A DNA stretch of 64,000 nucleotides from NCBI GenBank assembly GCA_963573315.1, contig OY752148.1, positions 1,913,263 to 1,977,262 on the forward strand. The letters are read 5' to 3'. Below are positions 37,477 through 49,595 of this stretch, in pieces. The translations under genes were made by a program, and so were the position numbers. The notes under the pieces were generated by a model, which was not told the DNA's origin, did not search any database, and saw only the letters and a program-made list of their open reading frames with translations. This DNA is from Entomortierella parvispora. Its lineage: Eukaryota > Mortierellomycota > Mortierellomycetes > Mortierellales > Mortierellaceae. The first letter of the stretch is position 1. Every line of letters starts with the position of its first letter.

Positions 37477-37770
37477 TGGAGGGAAAGGGGGGTGGATGAA
37501 TGGGAGCAATGCAATGTCAAAGGGAAAAGGGCACCCTTGTTATTTTTTGGTGCCACCAAAACGAGAAAAAAAAATCGTCCATCCCCTCCCACTCCAGTGA
37601 CTCGCCCTCGTCCACCATTCACCCCGTTCGCACTTCATTCCTTCCTTCTCTTTTCTTCTTCTTTCCTCCTTCCAACATCAACCAACCATTACCTACAGGA
37701 CAAACGGACCAGGACAAAGGACTGTAGCAGAAAACGCCACCACTATACCCTGCCAAGCACCTCAGCCGTC
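37477..37770. promoter_or_regulatory. Divergent promoter between AFG2 and the 37771 gene
   Basis: 294 bp between two opposed start codons, pyrimidine-rich on the plus strand from about 37580 to 37680, with an A-run at 37562-37573. Confidence 0.4.
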
Positions 37771-38934
37771 ATGTTCGACCAAGACCCTGCCTCCCTGTTG
37801 ATTACAGAGCACCAACCTCTCGACGCGCCTCGAACCCATCTCGATGCCTCACTCTTTGACCACATTGGCAATGGACTCGCTGATTCTCTCCTCATGGTCC
37901 CCATCGAACCCACCCTTCACCAACATACTTTGCCACAGGATGATGTACTGGAACGACTCTGCGCACTCGCTGACCGCATAGAACAAGCCTACCCTTCTCA
38001 AGGATTGCCCTCAACAACAGCAGCCATGCAGGGGAAGAAAGCAGAAGAGAATCCATTCGATGTCCACACCAACGCACCTTTGGGGCTTGATTTGCGAGCC
38101 CTGGATATCCTTCAGCCGACCATCTTTCATTCGTTCTGGACTGGCGCCCGGCCAGGCATGGAGGATCCAACACTCGCGCAAAAAGTCGACTCGCCTAAAG
38201 AGCCACCACATTTCCCTGCCATTACTTCGACACAGGGAGCAGATTACGACCGGTGGAACTCAAGGACAGTGTTTGGTGCACTCTCGCATCCAGCTTCTGC
38301 GGCGGACACCACGATAAAGCATCAGGACGTCATTATACCCTCCAGGCCGATGCTTCCAAGGAACAAACTTCAGGAATTTGATATGGACAGGCAAGGAAAG
38401 ACTGAGGCGGGTCAACCTTTGACAACATTCACGCAAATACGTGCAGGTGGAGAGGATGATGATGTCGGGGTGGTGTTTGAGCTCCCTGCACTGACAAAGC
38501 GGCCACGCGATATTCTGGATGACTGTCTTGATCGAGAGAGACCACGGCTGGTAGGGTCCAGTATAGACAATAACACTTTGATGGATGATGACACGAGAAA
38601 GAGAAAGGCTGTAAAACTGGACATGAAGGACAATTTGCATCTTAAAGTGGACATGGAGCAAGAACGGGGACAAGAACCAAAGGATTTGGACCTTTGGTTG
38701 TCGGCATCAAGGCGGTCGATACAGAATGATACCCAGAGGACGAGACGTTACGATCAAGCGGGAGAAGACGAGCGGCCAGTATTTCCACAATTCTCTTGGG
38801 AAACATGTTCTCGGACAGGACTGCCTTCATCTCTTTCGTCACCGTCAGTTGCTGGCACAGGGACTCTTTCCCCATATGTGACAGAAGCAAGTCTTCCAGT
38901 GGTGGCCAGCCTCTTTCGGAGATTTGTGCAATAA
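37771..38934 (+). CDS. Hypothetical protein, unrecognised
   Basis: A 387-codon frame from ATG 37771, which follows a leader rich in T/C. I do not recognise a family. The protein is mostly hydrophilic with many charged and Pro/Ser stretches, little predicted hydrophobic core and no signal peptide or membrane segment. A short helical segment (DVLERLCALADRIEQAY, about residues 54-70) could form a coiled coil. A patch VGVVFELPALTKRPRDILDDCLDRERPR (about 230-257) and the C-terminal segment LPVVASLFRRFVQ look the most conserved in style. Codon use is like the neighbours. The frame could be extended 5' to 37492, but those codons are UTR-like. A further 3' exon cannot be excluded. Confidence 0.55.
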   Translation: MFDQDPASLLITEHQPLDAPRTHLDASLFDHIGNGLADSLLMVPIEPTLHQHTLPQDDVLERLCALADRIEQAYPSQGLPSTTAAMQGKKAEENPFDVHTNAPLGLDLRALDILQPTIFHSFWTGARPGMEDPTLAQKVDSPKEPPHFPAITSTQGADYDRWNSRTVFGALSHPASAADTTIKHQDVIIPSRPMLPRNKLQEFDMDRQGKTEAGQPLTTFTQIRAGGEDDDVGVVFELPALTKRPRDILDDCLDRERPRLVGSSIDNNTLMDDDTRKRKAVKLDMKDNLHLKVDMEQERGQEPKDLDLWLSASRRSIQNDTQRTRRYDQAGEDERPVFPQFSWETCSRTGLPSSLSSPSVAGTGTLSPYVTEASLPVVASLFRRFVQ

Positions 38935-39330
38935 AGCCAAATACCAAATGGAACAAACAGAACGAACAGAACGAACAGAACAGGGGGTGTGGCGACCGCC
39001 CAGGGCTTCGTTCCTTGAATTGATTTTGTGCGTTCTATTGTTGGAGAGGGCGTCTTTGTCGTTTGCCTGGGATTGGATGGGCACAGGGCGCTGGGAGACG
39101 AGAGAAGAAAGAACGAGAGAGCGAAGAGGGATGAGAGCCTCTTGTTTGGGACTTGCTTGGTTCCTGGAAAACAGGCAGAGGCTCTGTAAGGCGCGATTCT
39201 GTTCCTGGTTCAACCGCCTCATCGTCTTGCATTCGTTCGTTCATTCATTCATTCATCCTCTCTCTTGTCATCCGATCCCTCACCTTCCTCGCCCACACAC
39301 AGCCCCTTCCTCTCTCACCCTTTGTCCACG
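38935..39330. other. Intergenic region upstream of the small secreted protein gene
   Basis: Near 38947-38982 there is a short (GAACA)n-type repeat (ACAGAACGAACAGAACGAACAG). The stretch 39225-39330 is T/C-rich with an ATTCATTCATTC repeat and forms the probable leader. No gene seen. Confidence 0.45.
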
Positions 39331-39894
39331 ATGCGCGTTTCCTCGTTCGTCTCTTGGGCCTCCATCGCTCTTCTCGCCGTCTCTTCCTCCTTTGTCTCGG
39401 CCCAATCCGATCCCTGCCACGCCTGCATCCTCAAGGCCATCCCTTCGGTCGTCAACTGCACCTCCCTTACCCCCACCCAACTCGCAACCCTCGACACCAC
39501 CATCCTCGGCCAAGGCGCTTCTGATTCCGTTAATTCTTACAAGACAACGGATCCTCAGGGTTTCGCCTGCTTGACCGCGTTGATGTGGGATATCGTCGAG
39601 TACAAGGCCCAACTCTGGGGCAAATGCCTCGACCCCAACACGAGCTGTCCTTGGCCTGAAATGATGCAGTGGTTGGAGATGATCCCAAAGATTGCCGCCA
39701 TCTATGGTGCCCCTAACCCTCCCGTAAGATTTCGCCCTTTTCTTTTGCAAAATGAGAATAAAAGAGGAGGGAGGTTCCGTAGGCAGAAAGTATAACTGCT
39801 AGTTGGCCAGTCTACATTGATTTAACCATTTTTTATTTGTTCTTCCTCTTCGTACACTCTTTAGGCCCAGGTCTTGAAGGATGGTCCCGCTTGA
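39331..39894 (+). CDS. Small secreted cysteine-containing protein
   Basis: Two exons, 39331-39723 and 39865-39894; 140 residues. The first ~24 residues form a clear signal peptide (MRVSSFVSWASIALLAVSSS...SA), with cleavage likely before QSDPC. The mature part has six cysteines (CHAC pair, VNC, FAC, KCLDP, TSCPW), enough for three disulfides, and Trp-rich helices near the end. No catalytic motif is visible and I do not recognise the family. The second exon supplies only nine residues and a stop (AQVLKDGPA). An AATAAA is at 39976-39981. Possible roles include a wall-associated or effector-like secreted protein; this is open. Confidence 0.75.
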
Positions 39895-40601
39895 ACAAGA
39901 TACAAGGATGAATCCTCTACACATCTACCAAAATCGATACCTTCCTTGCTCTCCTGAAAAATACGCCTTCCATCTAATAAATCTCTAGGTATTCAGCAAT
40001 TGTAACATGAACAACCCAACCTTTCAGACATAAGGAAGATTCAACAGACACTTACTTCTTTCCCTTGAGTTGAAAGAAAACAACAACGTGCACGTTCATT
40101 CACGATTTTATCCATGACAGGACAACTGTATTCGAAGAAGGTTCACCTTTCTGTGCAACAACGAGGTTCTGACATTACAAGACCCACAGACGTCAATTTT
40201 TCAGGTGACAAACAAAGGAACAGGCGGACATTGCAGCCTTCTAAACTCATCTTTCCCCACTCGTGCTTAAATGGCAATGGCAAGAATTTATTTCGTGGCA
40301 AAACAAAAAAAAAGTGAAAAATCTGGCTCCTTGGAGATCAAAGAAACGTCGTCCCCTCCCCCTTCCTGATCAGAGAACAAAAAACCAAAGCCAGAGCGTC
40401 GTCCAATGTTTTTTTGGTATGTGCAATGTGTCAGCTCTTTCGTATCATTCTCAGTCTTATGAAAAAGGGATGCTGGTCAAGGTAACTCTTTCCCATGAGC
40501 CTTCTCCTCCTGCAAATTCGTTCCGGCAATACAATAATTGGTTGTTTGTGGGTGGTCCTTTCCTGTGATGATTATTGACTATGTTGACCCGATCCTGGCT
40601 C
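39895..40601. other. Convergent intergenic region
   Basis: 3' ends of the secreted-protein gene (plus) and the RPEL gene (minus). Contains a polyadenylation-like AATAAA at 39976 and A-rich stretches at about 40302-40313. No gene seen. Confidence 0.4.
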
Positions 40602-41880
40602 TTAAACGACCTGACCCTCTGAATATCATCAAAAGAATGATTACGGGACAAAACATCGGTGTTAGTAAGTCAGAGCAAAGAATCAAAGACCGTCTCTCAT
40701 AATGCGCTTTTTGCCTCTTAGAACAGGAATAAAAGACAAAAGAACAACACGTACCGAGGATGTGCTTCTCAACCAATGTATCGGGCGAGGGTCGCTCTTG
40801 GATCTTGGTGTTCAGCATATCCTCAAGTTGCGAACGCTTCAGTTCCGCCTCCTTTCCTTGCAAGGCCGGAGCCACGTTCGACGCTAAAATACAATTAAAA
40901 AAAAGAGACGAAAGCGTTTCCATCTGGAGTTAGCATCTTCCCCTCAAAATAAAAATCGAAACAAGAAACGATACATGGGATCACAGGGTCCATGACACTG
41001 AACAACAACAAAAAAAAGGGCCACGCTTCACTCCACGCACTATTTTAAGCCAAAAGGAGACATGATCATATTTTTTGGAACCACTTACCATGCAAGATAT
41101 TGTTGTTCATGAGTTGAGATGCAGAAGGACGACTCTCGATCTTGTGAGCCAAAGCCGCTTCAAGTTTGGCACGCTTGAGTTCCTCGGCATGAAGCTGCAG
41201 CGCAGGAGCGATCTTGGGGTCTAATTCAACCAACCAAACCAACCACAAACAAAAAAAAAAAAGGAAAAAAATTCAGGAGGGTCAATGCCCCCTGCCTTAA
41301 AAAGACACGCTCTCACGCCCTGGGTTTTCTGATATCGCCTAGGCCACTCCAGGATGTTTCCATTACCCTTGAGGATGTTCTTTTCAACAAGTTCCTGCTG
41401 ATTGGGACGCTCCTTCAAGAATCGGTCCAAGTCCTCGTTGGATTTGCGCAAATGATCGGCTGAATGGTTGGTAACGCTGGATATCCAAGCAGAGAGGAAA
41501 TATAGATACCTGTAAGTTCATCAGGCTTTTAGGATGGAGCAGGAAAAAAAGGGAGATGGCATCAACTCGAGCAGCTTACAGTAAAGAAGACCGAGGTAGG
41601 GTCGCGTATTTTTTTTCCCAGGGTAGTTGGTTGTGGTCACGGAGAGCAAACGCGAACGAGGTGGTAGAGAGCATCCACGGTATCGTGATTTTGTTGCGGG
41701 ACAACGACGCGACAAGCAACAGTCGTGAGAAAGAGCAGGAAGACCCCAAATAAGACAAGAAGAGCACCAGGACAGGCAGAGGAAGAAAGAGAGAAAGAGA
41801 AAAGAACAGAGACGGTTAGAGTACAACCTCGCTTCGTGTCAAGACTGGATGCATGCATGCAAGACGAGCAAAGTACCCAT
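40602..41880 (-). CDS. RPEL-repeat mini-protein (probable G-actin binder)
   Basis: Five exons: 41880-41877 (ATG G only), 41459-41367, 41220-41089, 40883-40755 and 40618-40602; 124 residues. Three RPEL-type repeats are seen, one per middle exon: LKERPNQQELVEKNIL, HKIESRPSASQLMNNNIL and KIQERPSPDTLVEKHIL. Each is preceded by a PALQ..EAELKR-type helix in the later two. RPEL motifs bind monomeric actin in animal proteins such as MRTF and Phactr; small fungal RPEL proteins of this size exist but are little studied. The start rests on phase: ATG G joins CC-GAT to give MADHLRKSNEDL. The last exon adds EGQVV and the stop. The minute first and last exons lower the certainty of the ends, not of the repeats. 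Confidence 0.8.
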
Positions 41881-42680
41881 GGTGTGTTTGTTGAATGAGA
41901 GAATGAGTGTCAAAAAGAGGGCGATGTGAGCCTGATGGTGGAATGAAGAGGGGAGGTTGAAGGGAGGGGAAACGTAGGAAAGAAGAAAAGAGAAGAAAAG
42001 GGAAGAAAGGGAAGAGGAAAAGAGAGAAATAGGAGACCCTTCCCTTCTCTCTCTCTCACGCGTCCATGCGCCCAGAGCGAGTCGGTCTCATTTTGCGTGG
42101 TTGCACCTGACTTGATTTTGCATTGCGGTGCACCATTTGCACAGACAGAGACCTGGCCAATGTCACCGGCCTTTACTGCTTGTTTGCTTGTTCTCTTTCT
42201 CCCCCGCCAAAAGGTCCTTTCCATGTGAACCACACCTTGTTGCAAAACGGCTGCCCTCAAGCGACACACAGAAAAGCATGAGGTGTTGTTTGCGCTGGCC
42301 AGTATCAACAGGAACAATACTTAGTCATTGGAGGTCGTCCACCTTCCTCGCCTTGCCGAAGAGAAAGAATTCAAAATTCAGGGGGCGGCATACGAAAGAC
42401 CCCGTCCACATCGCCTGCAAAACCTACCTCATTCAAGTATCCTTGCCGTTCTACGATATCCAATTTATTGAATTATCTAATTTACAGATTCTTAGAGATG
42501 GGGGCTTGGAAGAAACACATGGTGACGAATACAACAAAAAAGACGGCAAGGGGACAAAGAGAGAAAGGATGATAGGGTATATCATGGAAGGGGGATTTGA
42601 ACGAATCCATCGTTAACGAGTGAAAACAACGATAATTAGCGACCGCAGTCTTTAGGAGTGTGTGTGTTGTTTTCCTCAGT
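41881..42680. other. Upstream region of the RPEL gene and 3' end of the Spt23/Mga2-like gene
   Basis: From 41985 to 42040 the plus strand is purine-rich, i.e. a pyrimidine-rich leader for the minus-strand RPEL gene. Open frames at 42128-42616 have no domain and no codon signal that I can recognise. Confidence 0.35.
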
Positions 42681-45600
42681 TTACGAAAATGCTTCAAAGC
42701 CAAGGATGCCTGCAGAAGAGCCGTTGGATGTCGAAGTCGGGGTCTGTGCTTGCGGTGTCTGAGGTTGTTGTTGGTTTTGGGCCTGCTGTTGAAACTGCTG
42801 GAATTGTCGTTGAAGCAGAGCCTGTTGAGAAGAAGCTAGGTTTTGGTGTTGTTGAGAAAGCCCATTGAACCCAAGCAAGGCTTGTGTGGAGCTTCCATTG
42901 GCTTGAAAGACTGAGCGCTGTTGCTGTTGCAAAATCTGCTGCTGCTGCTGCTGCTGCTGAAGAGACTGAAGTTGCAATTGCTGGGGCTGCTGTCCAAATG
43001 TGGTTCCAGAAGAGGAGGCACTACCCAATTGTAATTGAGTTCCTCCATTGGTACCTTGTCCAGGTCCGAGGATAGAATTAGATGCAGCTGCCGTGCCCAT
43101 GATCCGCATCGCCACTTGATGGGGTGGCTCTACACGTCCATTCATCTTCATGCCCAGAACCTGCAATGCCAACGCGATCAAATCACGATCGCCCTTGTTC
43201 TCCTCGTATTCAAAGAGCACGCCAACGTCATCATCGCCCAAAAGCTGTGCTCCTGAAGAAGACGGACCACCAAAAAGCTGGGTCATGGTTCGAACCAGGT
43301 CACTACTGGTGGCGTCATCCTTTCCTGTTGCAGGAGGGGTACCTGCGGCAACTGCAGCGCTAATGGGACTCTGCGCCTTTACCACCACCGTTCCTGGGAA
43401 ACCACGAGGAGGCAGTCGACAGATAACAGTCTCGGGTCCGTAGTATTGAACATTCAACGCAGGGACGCCATCAAAGGTCGGCACCATTCCTGGAAAGAAT
43501 CCACTGCCAAGAAGAGTAATCTCGGCCCCACCTTCGACAGGACCTCGAGAAGGGATAAGTTTCTGGACTCTTGGCTTTTGTCGCGCCAGGATGGCTTGCT
43601 TCTGTTGTTGCTGAAGCTGTTGCTGAAACTGCTGTTGCTGTTGTTGTTGTCGTTGCTGAAAAAGCAAAAATTGAGCTGCGGCCGAGGCTGAAGTGTTCGC
43701 TGAAGCAACCTGTGCTGGTGGTGGCGAAGGTGAGGGAGGCTCTGTAACAGAAGTTTTGGGCGAAAGAAGAGGTGAACCAGCCTGTGAAGCTGAAGGAACT
43801 GGAACTTTGCGTGGACGGCCCCTCTTTTTAGGCGCCAAAGGTGAGTCCGCCGCTGCGGTGTTCGACGCCCCTCCCGCTAATGATTTATCTGTTGAGTCTG
43901 AGCTAGCTCCCTGTCCGTCAGCCTCTGACTTTGTCCAACCACTGTCCGCATCCGTAGGAGCGGAGGGGATAGGGATGAACGCGCTGGAAGACGGGCTCGT
44001 AGTTTGAGACATGGCCGTCCGCATGTTCCAGTAAGGATCTTTCATATCGGTTTTGACAGCTGTCCAGGGCACCGTTTTCGGCGCAATAGACTGTTGGCCT
44101 GACTGAATACCTTGCTGAAGTTGATTCAGTAGCTGTTGTTGCTGGGACTGCATCATGCTCTGGCGCTTAAAATTTTGGAACTCTTGCATCTGGGAGGCGT
44201 CCAAGAAACTCGAGGGCGCTCCCGAGGCTGTGCTGACGGCTGTAGGTGTCGAGCCGTTCAATGGCGCAGATATCGTACTGCTAAAGGCCATTGAAAACAT
44301 TCCTGCAGAACTGAAAGGGTTGGCAACATTCGTCGATGCAGAGGACGATGTCGTCGGATACGAGGTTGCAGGAATAGAAAACGAGGGTCGAGATGCCAAA
44401 GCTTGGCTTGATGGGGGCATCGGCAATTGATCCTGCTCAGGGAGAGCCATGGCTTTGAAAGCATCGGGTGGTGAGGACATGGATTCGTCAAAGGTTGTAA
44501 ATTCCATCATTGAAGACTCTTGATCCACCAAATCCTTGGATGCCCGTCGTACTAGACCGTTTTGTATTAGGGGACCATTCTGAAATGAGTGGCCGTTCTG
44601 CAATGAGTGCCCATTTTGAAGAAACATGCTCATGGTTTTGGGATCCAATAGGCTCCCGTTGGTCGCCATCGCCTGTGAAAATGAAGGTGCAAACACATTA
44701 CTGTGCTCGTCATTCGCGAAAGGTGATCCTGGCATGAACGGTGACGGTGAAGCGAGAGCGTCCATGCTCGGAGAAGGTGCGAATGTCATGGCAGGGGATG
44801 AAAACGGTAATGCTCCGTTGCTGTTGCCACTGCCACCATGGCCCACATCATGGCTTGTTTTCCGTCGAAATGGTCCCCGAGAAGCGTCCATCATGGCTTG
44901 GGTTTGAACGTCGTCCATCATGCTGTCATCCACGCGCCGTTTGGCACCGATGCTTTCAGTGACGGTCGAGAGTGGTGTCAACACATCTCCAGATCGACCT
45001 TCAGCTTCGTCCAGTTTGAGAGTTCCGTGCGGATTGAAGCTATGTCTGGGTATACGATTGCCAGCCTCAAGGTCAATCTCTTCCTGGTCCTCTTCATCCT
45101 GCTCCATGTCTGCTTGGTCGTCAAATTCTTGATTTGAATCTGCGGTATTGCTTGGTCTTGCTGCTGATGATGCTGAGGATGACGAAGCCGCTGCTGTAGA
45201 TGATGTACTGTTTACTTTTGCGGGTGCGGTTGTCACTCTTTTTCCAGATTTGTGGTCGTCCATCATCATAACAGCGTTGCTTAGGACAGAGGCCACCTCT
45301 GCACCGGTCGAGTCGCGCGCAGTGAAATGAATCCTATAAAGCGTAATCATGATTAGCATGTGCTGTGGTGGCAAAAGGCTCGGGCCTTTCGATCAGCTGA
45401 AATATCGGGTGCCAAGACAAATAATGAATGCAAGCAAAATGTCGCAGATAATTTCCCTGGGCCGTAGCTGTATTCCGCGCAGGCGCTATTCGAAGCATTT
45501 TTTTTCCTCTGCAGCTGTGCAACCATCATGTCCTGTTTCCACATGGTGGTAAAGAGCCCTTCCTCTTGTTCTCTCTTTGCCTCATCCTCTTCCTGCGTCC

Positions 45601-46856
45601 TTTTGTCTTTCATTTCCAGGATGAAAGAAAACCGCTACAACTAAAAAGAACCTACCGAAATCCGACTTTTTCGTTGTGATGCCGACAGTAACAGGTTATG
45701 CGGGTGGGGAGTAGACATTGTCCTGATGAAAAGTCGACGTATTCCGTACTACTAAAGACCATGATCCGATGGCGTTCCCATGCCGCATACTCGTCAGGAT
45801 CTGTCGGTGTGGGTGGGATGGGCTCGTCTGCAAGGGAGGCGTGTTTGGGGTTGACGGAGCCAAAGATGGGTATTGATGCCAGTGGTCCAGGCAGTTTCTG
45901 ACTTTCCTTCCTGCGATGTGCCCGTTTCCGCTCCCGTCCTATACAGTTGTCACAGCACTCCAGGATCTTGGTCTTGTCGTGATCGCACACCAGTCGAGCG
46001 TCCAGCGTCAACACGTCAGTATCCTGAATGTTTTTGTTGCGGCCTAGGATCAATAGAAATACATAACAGATTGAATTAGTGTGTATTGCTTTTTGACATC
46101 CACTTAGAGATGAATCGTCCCTGCTCTGGCTCCTCTCCTTTCCTCCTCTTCTCTCCCTTTTCTGTCCCTTGAGTATCAAGTTTTACCATTGTATTTCTCC
46201 ATGCGATGCTTCTCCTTGGCAATAAGGGAGCGCGGTAGCCGGAGCTGTTTCCAATCACCGACAGTTTGCCCTTCTGCATTCTTGAGATGAAGGGTGATCT
46301 TGAGCTGTGTCTCGACTCTGCACTTGCCGTTCTCGGCAGGGATGCCCGAGATTTCGATCTGAAGGCTACAGGGAGAATACCACATCGGGAGAAGGATATA
46401 CAGAGAGAAAGGATAGAAGGTCAGCATGATGTGACAACAGAGAGAAGGCAATGACGCCGAGTGTGACCAGCTGCATATCGAGGAAGGAAGGCTTTGCAGC
46501 TAGTTCTCATTGCCCGTCTTGGTTTGTTGTTTGCCTTTGTCCAGCAATTGGTGATTTTGTTGCGAATTAAAAAAAAATAAAAATAAAAACGAGCGACTGA
46601 TTGGGTCCGCAGAATCGAGTTGCCATTGTCCAGAACATGGGGACCCAGCTCAGAGCGGATTGTGGCGAGTTCCCTCGAGCAATGAACGCTGGGAGGGCGA
46701 GTGCTTCAAGGAGAAGAGAAGAAAAAAGAAAAAAGAAAAAAAGGCCCAGGTTCTTTGTTGTTTGTCCCACCAAGCAAAGGTGGCAGCATGCCTTGTCCTG
46801 AATAATATCGAACAAGGTGTGCAGGCAGAAAAGACATACCCTTCCCGGACGGTCAT
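42681..46856 (-). CDS. Spt23/Mga2-like transcription regulator with IPT domain
   Basis: Four exons in phase: 46856-46840 (17 nt), 46365-46187, 46043-45656 and 45333-42681; 1,078 residues. In yeast, Spt23 and Mga2 are ER-anchored, are freed by proteasomal processing and activate the OLE1 desaturase. The conserved N-terminal region is clear: LQIEISGIPAENGKCRVETQ, WKQLRLPRSLIAKEK, CCDNCIGRERKRAHRRK, RITCYCRHHNEKVGF and IHFTARD. Then comes a long Ser/Gln-rich region with an AT-hook-like KKRGRPRK. An IPT/TIG domain follows near residues 780-865 (VQKLIPSRGPVEGG, ITLLGSGFF, VICRLPP). The C-terminus is Gln-rich. No ankyrin repeats and no transmembrane helix follow the IPT domain, unlike yeast, so release from the ER would not be needed. 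Exon 1 is supported by phase and donor only. Confidence 0.88.
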
Positions 46857-48792
46857 GGGAGCAAGGACAGGTGGGGTGGTGATGTGTGCGATGGTGTCTA
46901 GTCCTGTGATGGGATACGATGAGGGAAGGAGAAGTGGGGGGAGCGAGAAAACAAATCAAGGCAGCAATGTCCCTTGGGTTGCTTGGCGCAGGGAAAAAGA
47001 AAGAAAGAGAGAGGGACAGAAAGAGAGGGCAGGGCAGGGCGAGTGGGGGGAAGACGGACGAGTGCGGTGCAGATGTAAAAAGGGGTGGGTGAGCGAGCAA
47101 AAACGGAGGGGATGAGGATGCGGAAGTGATGTGCACTCGAGCAGGAGGGAGAGGAGGAGAGGAAGAAGAATGAAAAGCGGATGACTCAGAGAGAAGGACA
47201 AGGACTGAAATGAATGAATGAAGAACGAAATGGACTCTTGCTGGAGCTGAACAGACCGACAGGAGGTCAGACAGAGGAGGCAAAGGAAAGAAAAAGAAGG
47301 CGAGGAAAAAAAATATCCTTGTTTGTCTTTGGGCAGGGTACGGTGCTAGATGCATGTGGGGTGCTGTTTCCATTTGTAGAGGTCCCTCTTTCTTCCTTCT
47401 CTCTTTTCTTTCCCCTTCCCTCCCTCTCTCTCGTCTGTCTCGCTCTCTCTCTCTCTCGCCCTCTTGGACATGTGTCTGCATCGGTCCTGTCTGTGCTCCT
47501 GTTTGTCCGTCTGTCTGCTTGTCTGCTGTCTACTGTCTGCTGTTGTGTACATTTTCGCTCCTTCCGGATCGTCGTCTGTCAAAGGGCTGGCTGATCACTC
47601 CACCCCGAATCGAGTTCATGATCCAGCTACGTGGCAGCTGGATACCAACCTCTCGGACTGACAGTCCGACAAAGATCTGCTTTTTTCTCACTGCCTTTCT
47701 TTGGAGTTATCATAACTTTGAGCGCAAAAATACTCTGTCCCCTGGACCTGTTGCGTAACCCTACACAGTGGTGCCCCAAGACTGGCCGTTGCCACTGCAA
47801 GATCTCACACTCCCCCAACTACCCGGCTACCCGACTACCTGAGCTTGAACAACCTGAAGAGCCAGGCGACCAATTGGACCGGCGGCCATGGTTTGTGATC
47901 ATTCTGCAATGCCTTCAACACTGATCCAGGCCAAGATGATATCGCAACCAAGGGCAAACCACAAACAAAATTGTCCAGAACACGAACCTTACCCTCGATG
48001 TCCATTCTTATCTGGAGGACTCAATCGGGTTCTTTTTCTCCGGTCATTCCTTCATTCTCAAGAAAGAAAATCACTTTAGATCCATTCTCGTAGTTTCTGA
48101 TCTGGACACTGAACAATGAAAGAGACGCGAACAGGGACAGGAGACCAAGATATTGTCGGAACAGCAATTGCCCATGCAGGGGCGCACGCGGTACAGCTCT
48201 TCACTTCGTTTTTACTTTCCCACGCTTACCGCTACCTTCTCAACCTTCTTCTTGAGGGCTTTTGTTAGATCGCGACAATCGCGAGCAGACTGCTCGCCTC
48301 CTGTCACAGGAAAACAATGCCACCTTGATAGAGGTTATCGGGAAGGGTAGCGCTCATTTCGTTCGTACTAAGGATGCAGGCGTTCCGCCTTTTCCCACCG
48401 TTCAATTCTAATAACTCACAACAAACACAGGTGGCGATGCCTAATCTTTGCTATCAGCATGCCAATCGAGTCTACATTTTGCAGATAGGGAACGCTCGTC
48501 TCGTCGTGCACTGTTTTTTTTTCCTTGTGTCGTGCACTGCTCATGGCCACGGCTCTCTCGAGGTCCGATACGATGAGCGATCGTCGTCCCTGTCTGTCCT
48601 ATTTTTTGGTGTGACATTGAAACTGTTGCGTCGCGACGTGCGTGCGCTGCCACTGTTAAAAGTGATGACCCCAACATTGGCATTGGACAATTGAAAGAGA
48701 TGCTAGTTTTGAACGGTCGAACCAAGAGAGAAAGAGATATTGTCGTGAAGCAAAGCAAAGTCGGGCCGTTGACTAGCACCGAATGCTCCGAT

Positions 48793-48827
<35 letters not shown>

Positions 48828-49595
48828 TACCTCTATTGCAACAAAACAGCACAGCCAGCATGTTCGTCTCAATGTCGCAATAATAATATAATATCAATTG
48901 TTTTTATTCTTGCCTTAACCATCGGACATCCTCGGTCCGTCTCCCCCCAAAGTGTGAGGGAGAGCGTTGATCGAGAAACAGGGGAGAAGGGAATGGATCC
49001 CCGATGGGAAATCGCAGGGCGACCATGACAAACCAAGAATGGATAAATTTCTCGCCGTGTGCCCCAAGCAGAATGGCGTCAACGCAGACGATAGTCCGAC
49101 GCGTTTGTTTCTCCAGAGCTGCGTCTAGGCTTGGTCCCAACCCTGCACCATAGTCTTTGTAATTGGGGCATCTGCTCCTGATCCACGTCTGGGCCTCGAA
49201 TATCTCCTATTGAGAAAGGTAGTGACGCCACTCCCCCTCTATCCTTCTCGTGTACACGTCCCACCTCCTTTTTTTTCCCTTCCTTTAACGAGTCTCGATG
49301 AATGCTGGGAACGATTGATTGTCTCCCACTCTTGACCCTTTACTTTACTTTCTTTCTCTCCCCCCCCCCGGATTCCACGCTGACCCAGCTTCGACTAACC
49401 GGATTCAAAGTCGTGGGTTCTTTTTATTTGTTCAACAGCGCCTCATTCCTCCTTTTGCTGACATTGCACATTGCTCCTCACGCTTTCCTCTCCTCTTCAC
49501 TCTTCTATCCTTTCATACCGTTTCGTTTCTCTCATCAGCGACATCAAGGTCAATCCAGGAACAACCCAGCAAAGAACCCAATTAAGAAAAAAAAA
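46857..49595. other. 2.7-kb divergent intergenic region between Spt23/Mga2-like and PMT genes
   Basis: The part next to 46856 is purine-rich on the plus strand (46930-47310), a pyrimidine-rich leader for the minus-strand gene. 47385-47460 is strongly T/C-rich. A run of 31 A lies at 48795-48825. 49255-49590 is the T/C-rich leader of the PMT gene. No conserved coding signal was found in any frame. Confidence 0.4.
48795..48825. repeat. Homopolymer of 31 A
   Basis: Uninterrupted A run in the middle of the 46857-49595 gap. There is no element recognisable on either side, and no AATAAA directly before it, so it is not clearly a retrocopy tail. Confidence 0.9.

Noticed and set aside
42128-42616. 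162-codon plus-strand frame
   Set aside because: No domain, mixed composition, and it lies in the gap between two minus-strand genes without promoter or intron signals.
46567-47481. 304-codon minus-strand frame
   Set aside because: It consists of Ser/Leu/Phe/Pro low-complexity sequence from a pyrimidine-rich leader; only the 17-nt exon at 46840-46856 in this region fits the Spt23/Mga2-like gene.
48795-48825. Retrocopy tail suggested by 31 A
   Set aside because: No gene-like sequence or AATAAA precedes it and no flanking duplication was found.
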